This document shows positions 53,288 to 61,629 of a DNA stretch of 64,000 bases, one piece after another. The notes beneath the pieces are model-generated. The model saw only the letters and a program-made list of their open reading frames with translations, did not search any database and was not told where the DNA came from. The position numbers and the translations under genes were made by a program. This stretch comes from Kribbella jejuensis (GTDB lineage Bacteria; Actinomycetota; Actinomycetes; Propionibacteriales; Kribbellaceae). Position 1 is the stretch's first letter, and each line of letters opens with the position of its first letter. Location: positions 1,860,001-1,924,000 of the forward strand of contig NZ_VFMM01000001.1 of the NCBI RefSeq assembly GCF_006715085.1. The letters run 5' to 3'.

Positions 53288-54604
53288 GTGAGACTGCGTT
53301 CGCTTGTAGCCGCGGTGGCTGCGACCGCCATGGGAATCAGCCTCGCCGCCTGTGGTGGTGGCGACAAGAACGACTCCTCCGGCGGCAGTTCCGGGGACCA
53401 GACGCTGACCTACTGGGCCAGTAACCAGGGCACCAGCCTGGACAACGACAAGGAGGTGCTGACCCCGGTCCTGCAGAAGTTCACGCAAGACACCGGCATC
53501 AAGGTCAACCTCGAGGTGATCGGCTGGAACGACCTGCAGACCCGGATCCAGACCGCGATCACCTCCGGCCAGGCGCCGGACGTGGTCAACATCGGCAACA
53601 CCTGGGCGGCCTCGCTGCAGGCCACCGACGCGTTCCTGCCGTTCGACGGCGACGCGATGACCGCGATCGGCGGCAAGGACAAGTTCGTGCCGACGGCTCT
53701 GGCGACCGGCGGCAAGGAAGGTACCGACCCGACCTCGGTCCCGCTCTACGGTCTGGCCTACGGCCTGTACTACAACAAGGCGATGTTCGCCGCGGCCGGC
53801 CTGCAGCCGCCGAAGACCTGGGAAGAGATGGTCACCGACGCGCAGAAGCTGACCATCCCGGCGAAGAAGCAGTGGGGCATGGCGCTGGCGGCCGGCAGCT
53901 ACACCGAGAACGTGCACTTCGCGTTCATCAACGCTGCGCAGAACAAGGCCGACTGGTTCAACAGCGAGGGCAAGCCGACCTTCACCGGGGACGGCAACGT
54001 GCAGGGCGTACTGCGGTACCTCGACCTGATGCAGAAGGACAAGGTCGCGAACCCGTCGAACGCGCAGTACGACAACGGCACCAAGTCCGTGAACGACTTC
54101 GCGACGAAGAAGGTCGCGATGGTGATCAACCAGAACAACGCCGACTCCTCGATCGTCGCCAACGGCATGAAGGCCGGCGAGTACGGCGTCGTACCGTTCC
54201 CGGCTCCGGCCGGTGGCGAGCAGGTGGCCAGCCACGTCGCGGGGATCAACCTGTCGGTGTTCAAGAACACCAAGCACAAGGACGCGGCGCTGAAGTTCGT
54301 CAAGTACATGACCGACGCGACCACCCAGAGCACGCTGGACAAGCCGTTCGCCGCGCTGCCGGTACTGAAGGACGCGAAGCCGAACTTCACCACCGACGCG
54401 ACCGAGGCCGCGACCTTCCAGGACGTCTACAACACCAAGTCCAAGCCGCTGCCGCTGGTGCCGGCCGAGGACCAGTTCGAGAGCACCGTCGGCAAGGCGA
54501 TGAACGCGATGTTCGCCAAGATCGCCACCGGCGGGACGGTGACCGCCGACGACGTGAAGGCGGCCCTCAAGACCGCTGAAGACCAGGTGGCGGCGAGCAG
54601 CTGA
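53288..54604 (+). CDS. Extracellular sugar-binding lipoprotein of ABC importer
   Basis: About 438 residues, family 1 solute-binding protein. GTG 53288 (VRLRSLVAAVAATAMGISLAAC) gives a lipoprotein signal with the lipobox LAAC; GAGGGAG is six bases upstream. The mature part contains the binding-protein signatures YWASNQG, GQAPDVVNIGNTW and GLYYNKAMFAAAGLQPPKTWEEM. It is anchored outside the membrane and delivers the sugar to the two permeases that follow at two and -8 bases. No ATPase is encoded nearby, as is common where MsiK is shared. Confidence 0.92.
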   Translation: MRLRSLVAAVAATAMGISLAACGGGDKNDSSGGSSGDQTLTYWASNQGTSLDNDKEVLTPVLQKFTQDTGIKVNLEVIGWNDLQTRIQTAITSGQAPDVVNIGNTWAASLQATDAFLPFDGDAMTAIGGKDKFVPTALATGGKEGTDPTSVPLYGLAYGLYYNKAMFAAAGLQPPKTWEEMVTDAQKLTIPAKKQWGMALAAGSYTENVHFAFINAAQNKADWFNSEGKPTFTGDGNVQGVLRYLDLMQKDKVANPSNAQYDNGTKSVNDFATKKVAMVINQNNADSSIVANGMKAGEYGVVPFPAPAGGEQVASHVAGINLSVFKNTKHKDAALKFVKYMTDATTQSTLDKPFAALPVLKDAKPNFTTDATEAATFQDVYNTKSKPLPLVPAEDQFESTVGKAMNAMFAKIATGGTVTADDVKAALKTAEDQVAASS

Positions 54605-54606
54605 CG

Positions 54607-55572
54607 ATGGCCGTCGCAACCGAGACCGCGGCTCCGGCGCAGACCAAGCGCCGGGGCCGCCCCGAGCACCGTCCCGGGCTGAACCGGTGGTTGCCGTACG
54701 CACTGCTGGCCCCGGCGGTCCTGCTCGAACTGCTCATCCACATCATCCCGATGCTGGTCGGGATCTGGATGAGCTTCGTGAAACTGACCAAGTTCTTCAT
54801 CGCGAACTGGTCCGCCGCGCCCGGCGCCGGACTGAACAACTACAAGGTCGCGCTCGACTTCAACAACGCGGTCGGCCAAGGGCTGCTGAAGTCGTTCGGC
54901 GTCACGGTCGCGTTCTCGCTGATCACGGTCGCGTTCTCGTGGGTGCTCGGGATGGCGGCCGCGGTCGCGTTGCAGCCCGAGTTCCGCGGGCGTGGCGTCG
55001 TACGGACGCTGTTCCTGGTGCCGTACGCGCTGCCGGCGTACGCCGGGATCCTGACCTGGAACTTCATGCTGCAGCGCGACACCGGCGCGGTGAACCACGT
55101 GCTGAACCAGCTGCACCTCAGCGACGGCAAGACGTTCTGGCTGATCGGCGGGAACGCGCTGATCTCGCTGATCACGGTGGCCGGTTGGAAGCTGTGGACG
55201 TTCGCGTTCCTCACGCTGATGGCGGGCATGCAGAGCATCCCGCGGGACCTGTACGAGGCCGCGTCGGTGGACGGCGCCGGGAACATCCGGCAGTGGCGCA
55301 ACATCACGCTGCCGTCGCTGCGTCCGGTGAACCTCGTGCTGGTGCTGGTGTTGTTCCTGTGGACGTTCAGCGACTTCAACACGCCGTACGTGCTGTTCGG
55401 TACGGCGCAGCCGCCGGCCGGTGACCTGATCACCTTCCACATCTACAACGCGTCGTTCCTGACCTGGAACTTCGGCACCGGTGCGGCGATGTCCGTGCTG
55501 CTGCTGATCTTCCTGATGATCGTCACCAGCATCTACCTGCTCGTCACCGGAAGGAGGTCGCGTCGTGCGTGA
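54607..55572 (+). CDS. Sugar ABC transporter permease, MalF type
   Basis: A 321-residue permease with six membrane segments. The EAA loop that contacts the ATPase is EAASVDGAGNIRQWRNITLPS near residue 218-238. ATG lies two bases behind the binding-protein stop. It forms the translocation channel with the next gene product. Confidence 0.93.
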   Translation: MAVATETAAPAQTKRRGRPEHRPGLNRWLPYALLAPAVLLELLIHIIPMLVGIWMSFVKLTKFFIANWSAAPGAGLNNYKVALDFNNAVGQGLLKSFGVTVAFSLITVAFSWVLGMAAAVALQPEFRGRGVVRTLFLVPYALPAYAGILTWNFMLQRDTGAVNHVLNQLHLSDGKTFWLIGGNALISLITVAGWKLWTFAFLTLMAGMQSIPRDLYEAASVDGAGNIRQWRNITLPSLRPVNLVLVLVLFLWTFSDFNTPYVLFGTAQPPAGDLITFHIYNASFLTWNFGTGAAMSVLLLIFLMIVTSIYLLVTGRRSRRA

Positions 55573-56404
55573 AACCAGAGGCTTCAAGATCTACCGCGGT
55601 GTGGTGCTGATCGTTCTCGGGCTGTTCGTACTCGTCCCGCTGTACGTGATGGCGACCTCGTCGCTGAAACCGCTGAAGGATGTGCAGGGCGCGTTCACGT
55701 GGTGGCCGTCGAACATCACGTTGGCGCCGTTCGTGGACATGTGGAAGACGGTGCCGCTGGCGAAGTACTTCGTGAACTCGACGATCGTGTCGGTGTCCGC
55801 GACGGTGTTCTCGGTGGCGATCGCGATCCTCGCCGCGTTCGCGGTGTCGCGGTTCCGGTTCCGTGGGCGGACCGTGTTCACCACGACGGTGCTGTCGACG
55901 CAGATGTTCCCCGGTGTGCTGTTCCTGCTGCCGCTGTTCCTGATCTTCGTGAACATCAACAACTCGTTCGGGTTGCAGCTGGTCGGGACACGGCTCGGGT
56001 TGATCATCACGTACCTGACCTTCAGCCTGCCGTTCTCGATCTGGATGCTGGCCGGGTACTTCGACAGCATCCCGCGCGAGCTCGACGAGGCCGCGCTGGT
56101 GGACGGGTGCGGCCCGATGGGCGCGCTGTGGCGGGTCGTACTGCCGGCCGCTCGGCCGGGCGTGATCGCGGTGGCGATCTACTCGTTCATGACCGCCTGG
56201 GGCGAGGTGCTCTTCGCCTCGGTCATGACCACCGAGGCCAACCGAACCCTGTCGGTCGGCCTGCGCCAGTACTCCACCCAGACGAACATCTACTGGAACC
56301 AGATCATGGCGGCCGCCCTGGTCGTCAGCGTCCCGGTCGTCATCGGCTTCCTGCTCGCCCAACGCCACTTCGTCGCCGGCGTCACCGCGGGCGCGGTCAA
56401 GTAA
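55565..56404 (+). CDS. Sugar ABC transporter permease, MalG type
   Basis: A 279-residue permease with six membrane segments; EAA loop DEAALVDGCGPMGALWRVVL near residues 173-192. It begins with GTG inside the previous gene (8-base overlap). The 3' end overlaps efeB, read from the other strand, by 8 bp. The N-terminal helix is preceded by the start RETRGFKIYRG. Confidence 0.93.
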   Translation: MRETRGFKIYRGVVLIVLGLFVLVPLYVMATSSLKPLKDVQGAFTWWPSNITLAPFVDMWKTVPLAKYFVNSTIVSVSATVFSVAIAILAAFAVSRFRFRGRTVFTTTVLSTQMFPGVLFLLPLFLIFVNINNSFGLQLVGTRLGLIITYLTFSLPFSIWMLAGYFDSIPRELDEAALVDGCGPMGALWRVVLPAARPGVIAVAIYSFMTAWGEVLFASVMTTEANRTLSVGLRQYSTQTNIYWNQIMAAALVVSVPVVIGFLLAQRHFVAGVTAGAVK

Positions 56405-57647
56405 ACAGCTTGTCGCCCCAGAACCCACCCGGCTGCACGCCGGGTGGGCAGGCGAAGATGGCGGAGCCGACGTGGTGGATGTACTCGTTCATCTTGTCGT
56501 TCTTGGCCAGTCGGGTCTGGATCGGGATGAACTGTTTGCGCGGGTCGCGCTGGTAGGCCAGGAAGAACAGGCCGGCATCGAGGCGGCCCAGGCCGTCGGA
56601 GCCGTCGACGAAGTTGTAGCCGCGACGGAGGAGCTCCGCGCCGTTGTTGAACTGGGGATGCGCGAGCCGGACGTGGGAGTCGGTCGGTACTTTCGGTTCG
56701 CCGTCGGAGTTCTTCGCGGTGAAGTCGATCGCGTCGAACTCGTCGGCCTTGCCGAGCGGGGCGCCGGTGCCCTTGCCGCGGCCGATCACGCCTTCCTGTT
56801 CGCCGAGCGACGTCCGGTCCCAGGTCTCGATGTGCATCCGGATCCGGCGGGACACCAGGTACGAGCCGCCGACCATCCATTCCGGGCCGTCCTCGGGCTG
56901 TACCCACAGTTGCTGCTCGAGCTTGTCGGCGTCCTCGAGCTTGAGGTTGTTCGTACCGTCCTTGAAGCCGAACAGGTTCCGCGGCGTGGCCTGCGCGCGC
57001 GACGTGGACGACGTACGGCCGAAGCCGAGCTGCGAGTACCGTACGGCGACCCGTCCGAAGCCGATCCGCGCCAGGTTGCGGATCGCGTGGACGGCGACCT
57101 GCGGGTCGTCGGAGCATGCTTGTACGGCGATGTCGCCGTAGGACCGGGCTTCCTCGAGGTCGTCGCCGATGAAGTGCGGCAGATCCACCAGCGCCTTGGG
57201 CCGTTTCGCCTTCAGCCCGAAACGGTCGTCGAACAAGCTGGGCCCGAACCCGACGGTGATCGTCAGCCGCGCCGGCGGCAGCCCGACCGCCTCGCCGGTG
57301 TCCTCGGGCGGCGCTTCGTCCGGCCCGTTCACCGCGCCGTACTGCCCGATGTCCCGCCCGGCGGTGAGGAGCGCGGCCGCAGCCGTCCACTCCTTCAACA
57401 GCCCGATCAACTCCTCGCGCTTCGTCGTCGTCACGTCGAACGCCGCAAAGTGCAGCCGATCCTGCACCGGCGTGGTGATCCCCGCCTGATGCACCCCATG
57501 AAACTCCACCGGCCCGTCGTCGCCCGAAGCCTGTGACTTGTCGGTTGCCAGCGCCGAGTGTGCGGCGTACCCGGCGACGCCCGTTGCGACGGCAGCACCC
57601 GCGGCCCCGAACAGACCGCGCCGAGAGATCCCTGTGCGTTCGGTCAT
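56397..57647 (-). CDS. efeB: Dyp-type peroxidase / deferrochelatase EfeB
   Basis: A 416-residue haem peroxidase of the EfeUOB iron system. The twin-arginine signal (SRRGLFGAAGAAVATG) directs it to the outside. The Dyp motif GFKDGTNN is present with its Asp, and the haem-ligand region is near RRGYNFVDGSDGLGRL. It oxidises Fe(II) or releases iron from haem for EfeU. The ATG at 57647 overlaps the efeO stop by four bases (ATGA). It ends 8 bp inside the convergent permease gene. Confidence 0.93.
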   Translation of the reverse strand: MTERTGISRRGLFGAAGAAVATGVAGYAAHSALATDKSQASGDDGPVEFHGVHQAGITTPVQDRLHFAAFDVTTTKREELIGLLKEWTAAAALLTAGRDIGQYGAVNGPDEAPPEDTGEAVGLPPARLTITVGFGPSLFDDRFGLKAKRPKALVDLPHFIGDDLEEARSYGDIAVQACSDDPQVAVHAIRNLARIGFGRVAVRYSQLGFGRTSSTSRAQATPRNLFGFKDGTNNLKLEDADKLEQQLWVQPEDGPEWMVGGSYLVSRRIRMHIETWDRTSLGEQEGVIGRGKGTGAPLGKADEFDAIDFTAKNSDGEPKVPTDSHVRLAHPQFNNGAELLRRGYNFVDGSDGLGRLDAGLFFLAYQRDPRKQFIPIQTRLAKNDKMNEYIHHVGSAIFACPPGVQPGGFWGDKLFT

Positions 57648-58783
57648 TTCTTGGCGATTACTCCGGCTACTTGGCTGACTGGTTCGGCGAGGCCGTCTAC
57701 GGCTGAGCCGAGGGCCTTCTTTTCTGCCTCGGTGGCGGTGTAGGGCTTGAAGCCGTCGCCTACTCGGTACTTGTCCAGGGCCGTGAAGACCGCCTTGAAC
57801 TGGGCGTCGAGCGTCGTGACGAGCGCGGCGTCGCGGGTCTGAAGGGCCGGGCGGAGCGCCTGGATGGCGGCCTGGGATCCTTCGACGTTCGCCTCGAAGT
57901 CCCACAGGTCGGTGTGCGAGTAGCGGTCCTCCTCGCCGGTGACCTTGCCGGTGGCAACTTCGTCGAGGAGTTCCTTCGCGCCGTTCGCGAGCTGCAGCGG
58001 CGTGAGCTTCACGACCTTCGCCTTCGCGACGACGGTCTTCACGTCGGTCAGCAGCTGGTCGGCGTACTTCTCCATGCCCTTGGTCGAGTTCGACACCCAG
58101 AGCGCCTGCTCGATCCGGTGGTACCCGGTCCACTCGGTCCCGGCCTCGACGTCGTTCACCCGGGCGTCGATCTTCGGGTCGAGGTCGCCGAACGACTCCG
58201 CCACCGGCTCGATCCGCTCCCAGTACGTCCGCGACACCGGGTACAGCGCCTTCGCCTTCGCCACATCGCCGGCCTTCACCGCGGTGACGAACTCGGTGGT
58301 CTTCTGCTCCAGCGCGACCGCCTGCGAGTTCACGTACCGCTGGTAGCTCTCGGTGGCCTGCTTGAGCAGCGCGTCCGCGGAGACCTGCGACGGCGCGTCA
58401 CCAGTAACAGTGAGGTCCCCGCGGATCCCGTCGCCGACCATGCCGGGCTTGCAGACCGCCTGGTACTTCCCGGTCGGGAGCTCGACGATCAGGTCCCGCT
58501 TCAGCCCCGGACCGATGTTCTCGACCTCACCCATCACCCGGTCGCCGTCGGCGTACACGTAGAACTCGGTGACCTTGCTGCCACCGTTCGACACCGAGAA
58601 CGTGCTGGTACCGGACTTCACGTCCCGCCGGCTCAGGTCGCACCCGGAGTCGGTGGCCTTCACGGTCACCGGCCCGGTGCCGTCGTCCTTCGCCGCCGGC
58701 TCGTCCTTCGCACACGCGGACAGCGCGGCGAGACCGATGACGGCACCAACGATCGAGGCCTTGCGGCCGAATGAGGCAGACAT
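57644..58783 (-). CDS. efeO: Iron uptake lipoprotein EfeO
   Basis: A 379-residue lipoprotein: signal with lipobox LSAC, a cupredoxin-like N-domain (VTVKATDSGCDLSRRDVKSG, GKYQAVCKPGM) and a C-terminal M75-like domain with the iron-binding HRIEQALW (HxxE) motif. It binds iron outside the membrane and hands it to EfeU. AGGAG precedes ATG 58783. It sits between efeU (14-base gap) and efeB (4-base overlap). Confidence 0.92.
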   Translation of the reverse strand: MSASFGRKASIVGAVIGLAALSACAKDEPAAKDDGTGPVTVKATDSGCDLSRRDVKSGTSTFSVSNGGSKVTEFYVYADGDRVMGEVENIGPGLKRDLIVELPTGKYQAVCKPGMVGDGIRGDLTVTGDAPSQVSADALLKQATESYQRYVNSQAVALEQKTTEFVTAVKAGDVAKAKALYPVSRTYWERIEPVAESFGDLDPKIDARVNDVEAGTEWTGYHRIEQALWVSNSTKGMEKYADQLLTDVKTVVAKAKVVKLTPLQLANGAKELLDEVATGKVTGEEDRYSHTDLWDFEANVEGSQAAIQALRPALQTRDAALVTTLDAQFKAVFTALDKYRVGDGFKPYTATEAEKKALGSAVDGLAEPVSQVAGVIAKK

Positions 58784-58797
58784 GTTTCTCCTGGGAT

Positions 58798-59646
58798 TCA
58801 GGCCGCTTTGTGGGCGGTCGTCGCCGGCACGGCAGGCGGGGCCGGACTCTTCACCGGACGGAAGTACAGGAACAGCACGGGGACCAGGTAGACGACCCAG
58901 GCGGTCGCCTCCAGCACGGTCGGCGCCGGGTTGAAGTTGAAGATGCCCTTGAGAAGTACGCCGTACCAGCTGGCCGGCGGGATCACGTGCGAGATGTCGA
59001 ACGCGAGGTGCCCGATACCGGGCAGGATGCCGGCTTCCTGCAGGTCGTGGAAGCCGTACGCGAAGATGCCGGCCGCGACCAGCACGAGCACCGCACCGGT
59101 CCACTTGAAGAACACCGCGAGGTTGACCTTCACCGCGCCCTTGTAGATCGCGACGCCGAGCAGCACCGAGGTGGCCAGACCGAGCAGTACGCCGATCAGC
59201 GGTACGGCGCTGGTCGCCGTCGCCGCCGACGCGTACACGATGAACGCGGTCTCGATGCTCTCCCGGAACACCGCCAGGAACGCCAGGATCACCACCGCGC
59301 GGGAACCGACCTCGAGGGCCTGGCCCATCCGCTCGCGGAGCTCCTTGGCGATGCTGCGGGACGCCTTGCGCATCCAGAAGATCATCCAGGTGACGAATCC
59401 CACCGCGAGGATCGACATCACGCCGCCGACGGTCTCCTGGGTGGTGAACGACTTCGCGGTCAGCGCGGTGACGAACTGCAGCAGACCCCAGGCGGCGGCC
59501 GCCACGGCAAGGGCCGTGGCGACGCCGATCCAGACCAGTTTGAGCCGATCCCGATGCCCGGACTTGACCAGGAACGTCGCGAGGATGCTGACCACCAGCG
59601 ATGCCTCGAGTCCTTCACGCAGTCCGATCAGATAGTTCGCGAGCAT
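58798..59646 (-). CDS. efeU: Ferrous/ferric iron permease EfeU (FTR1 family)
   Basis: A 282-residue permease with about seven helices. The iron-binding motif of the family appears as REGLEASLVV in helix 1 and RESIETAFIV in helix 4 (both RExxE). First gene of efeUOB. Two overlapping IdeR-type boxes lie 20 bases upstream of its ATG, so IdeR repression under iron sufficiency is expected. Confidence 0.92.
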   Translation of the reverse strand: MLANYLIGLREGLEASLVVSILATFLVKSGHRDRLKLVWIGVATALAVAAAAWGLLQFVTALTAKSFTTQETVGGVMSILAVGFVTWMIFWMRKASRSIAKELRERMGQALEVGSRAVVILAFLAVFRESIETAFIVYASAATATSAVPLIGVLLGLATSVLLGVAIYKGAVKVNLAVFFKWTGAVLVLVAAGIFAYGFHDLQEAGILPGIGHLAFDISHVIPPASWYGVLLKGIFNFNPAPTVLEATAWVVYLVPVLFLYFRPVKSPAPPAVPATTAHKAA

Positions 59647-59666
59647 GGCGGGAGACCTTCGTCTTC

Positions 59667-59705
59667 TTAGGTACGGCTAACCTTGATGAGGTTAGCCTAA
59701 GAAGT
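59667..59705. promoter_or_regulatory. Tandem IdeR boxes controlling efeUOB
   Basis: TTAGGTACGGCTAACCTTG (59667-59685) matches 15 of 19 and TGAGGTTAGCCTAAGAAGT (59687-59705) 13 of 19 positions of the DtxR/IdeR palindrome. The inner words GGCTAACCT and AGGTTAGCC also form a perfect inverted repeat around a 5-base TGATG. They lie just before efeU, and the second covers the end of thpR. Counted by eye. Confidence 0.78.
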
Positions 59706-60255
59706 CCCATTCGCCTATCGTGACGTACGCCGCACTGTGGCCCGGGCCCTCCCCCAACCGGGACTCGATCAGCTGCAGACTGCCCGCGGTCCATACCGGG
59801 CTCTGGTAGTTCTCGAAGATCCGCACCCACTTGGTGACATCCATCTGCCGCCGCAGTCGCGCCAGGGTCAGGTGCGGCGTGAACTTCCGCCCCTCGACCT
59901 CGACACCCGCGCGATTCGCCGCGGCCCGGGTCGTCATCGACAGGTGCTTCAGTGACTCACTGTCATCGCGGACCCGCGCGTACAACACGCGGGCGTCCGG
60001 GACACCCGGGAACGCGCCCGCCCCCGACAGTTGCAGCTCGAAGGGTTTCTGCCGGCGCGCGGCCCGCTCCAGCCGCTCCTCGAGCTCCTCGATCTTCCAG
60101 TCCGGTACGTCGCCGAGGAACGCCAGCGTGATGTGCCAATGGTCGTCCGTCGCCCACCGGATGTCCTCGTCCGGATGTTCCCGGCGCGGCTCGACGAACT
60201 CGGTCAGATCCTCCACAACGTCATTGGGTGGCACCACCGCCACGAACAATCGCAT
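59692..60255 (-). CDS. thpR: RNA 2',3'-cyclic phosphodiesterase (ThpR, 2H family)
   Basis: A 187-residue 2H phosphoesterase with both catalytic His-x-Thr motifs: HITLAFLG (about residue 41) and HLTLARLRR (about residue 127). Members cleave or ligate cyclic phosphodiesters of RNA. The start is ATG MRLFVAVVPP. It ends 45 bases before efeU on the same strand, but the IdeR boxes overlap its stop codon, so efeU has a separate promoter. Confidence 0.9.
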   Translation of the reverse strand: MRLFVAVVPPNDVVEDLTEFVEPRREHPDEDIRWATDDHWHITLAFLGDVPDWKIEELEERLERAARRQKPFELQLSGAGAFPGVPDARVLYARVRDDSESLKHLSMTTRAAANRAGVEVEGRKFTPHLTLARLRRQMDVTKWVRIFENYQSPVWTAGSLQLIESRLGEGPGHSAAYVTIGEWDFLG

Positions 60256-60310
60256 CCCTCGAGGTTAGAGGGTCCCGCGGACGGCTCGCGTGCTAATTTG
60301 GCGGAGATCG

Positions 60311-60411
60311 ACTGGACGTGGCTAGGGTTCCGCCGCCTGCGGGCGGGCTGGTCCGAGCGCCACGACCCACCACGACGGTGGGCATCTGAAGGGGCAAAAG
60401 CCTGGTAGGGC
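60311..60411 (+). ncRNA. Guanidine-I (ykkC) riboswitch
   Basis: The stretch has the conserved ykkC words in order: GGCTAGGGTTCCG, then a GC-rich hairpin (CCGCC/GGCGG), then GCTGGTCCGAGCG, a second hairpin (ACCCACC/GGTGGG-like), and GGGGCAAAAGCCTGGTAGG. These are the highly conserved guanidine-binding core segments of RF00442 recalled from memory. It lies 49 bases before an MFS exporter gene, the expected position for guanidine-induced detoxification. Confidence 0.85.
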
Positions 60412-60459
60412 GACGTCGGCGCACTTGACCGTGCCGTCGAACGCCCGAGGTGATGCCCG

Positions 60460-61629
60460 ATGTTCCGTGCTGTTTCCGCGTTCCGTTCCGTTCTCGCGCT
60501 GCCCCGGGTCCGGTGGCTGGCTCTCGGTTCGCTGGTCGCCCGGCTGCCGAAGGGCATGTTGCCGCTGACCCTCGTACTGCTCGTGAGCCGGCAGACCGGG
60601 TCGTACGCGCTCGCCGGCACCGTGACCGCGCTGTTCTCGCTGGGTGACGCGCTGACCGCTCCATGGCAGGGGCGACTGGCCGACCGGTTCGGGTACGCGC
60701 GGACACTTCTCCCGATCGCGGTCCTGCATGTGGCGGCCGTTCTGGGGATGATCTCGACGGTGTCACCGACGGCGCTGTGCCTGCTGGCGGTCGCGGCCGG
60801 ACTCGGCGTGCCACCTATCTCCGGGGCGGTGAAGGCGCGGCTCGCGGAGCTGGTCCCGGACGACCGGATGCCGGCGACGTTCGCGCTGGAAGCCCTGTTG
60901 CAGCAGAGCTTCTTCCTGGTCGGACCGTTGCTCGCCACCGGACTCATCTCGCTGACCACACCTGCGGTCACCGTGGTGGCCGCCGCCACGATGGTTGCCG
61001 GAGGCACCTTTGGCTTCGTGGTCGCGGCCGGCCCGGTCCGACGGGCCCCGCGACGCCGCGGCGGTCACGGCGCGCTTCGGATCCCTGCCGTACGGATGTT
61101 GGGCATGACGACCTTGCTGCAGAGCCTGACGTACGGCGTACTCCCGATCGCACTGGTGGCCGCGGCGACCCGGGCCGGTGCGCCGACCGCGGCCGGAGTC
61201 GTCCAGGCGACGCTGACACTCGGCGGGGTGATCGGCAGCATGTTCCACCGGCCGGCTGCGTACCTCCGGCTGCTGACGCGGTTCGCGTGCTGCCTCGTCC
61301 CGCTCGCAGGGTTCGCGGCGCTCCGTTCACCGGCCGGGCTTGTCGGGCTCGCGATGACGCTGGCCGGCACGGGTCTGCTGGCGACGCCGCTGGCCACCTC
61401 GGCGTACCTGCTGATCCAGCGGACGACGCCTGCCGAGTGCCTCACCGAAGCGTTCGCGTGGCAGTCGACGGGCCTGGCGATCGGCACCGCTGCGGGAGCG
61501 GCGGCGGGTGGGGCCTTGGTGGACCGCGGCGGTCCGGTGCTCGCGTTCGCGCTGCCACCGGTCGCGGTCGGGCTCGCGGTACTGGTGGTCGTGGTCGTCC
61601 GGCGGCGCGTGCCTTCCGTCTTCGGCTGA
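60460..61629 (+). CDS. MFS transporter under guanidine riboswitch
   Basis: A 389-residue transporter with about twelve helices; the loop RLADRFGYAR matches the cytoplasmic MFS motif A. GAGGTGATGCCCG gives a ribosome-binding site. Known guanidine-I-controlled genes are SMR exporters (Gdx), urea carboxylase and ABC importers; this MFS protein may be a guanidine or guanidinium-compound exporter (inference from the riboswitch). Its stop overlaps the next start (TGATG), so the two are co-translated. Confidence 0.85.
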   Translation: MFRAVSAFRSVLALPRVRWLALGSLVARLPKGMLPLTLVLLVSRQTGSYALAGTVTALFSLGDALTAPWQGRLADRFGYARTLLPIAVLHVAAVLGMISTVSPTALCLLAVAAGLGVPPISGAVKARLAELVPDDRMPATFALEALLQQSFFLVGPLLATGLISLTTPAVTVVAAATMVAGGTFGFVVAAGPVRRAPRRRGGHGALRIPAVRMLGMTTLLQSLTYGVLPIALVAAATRAGAPTAAGVVQATLTLGGVIGSMFHRPAAYLRLLTRFACCLVPLAGFAALRSPAGLVGLAMTLAGTGLLATPLATSAYLLIQRTTPAECLTEAFAWQSTGLAIGTAAGAAAGGALVDRGGPVLAFALPPVAVGLAVLVVVVVRRRVPSVFG

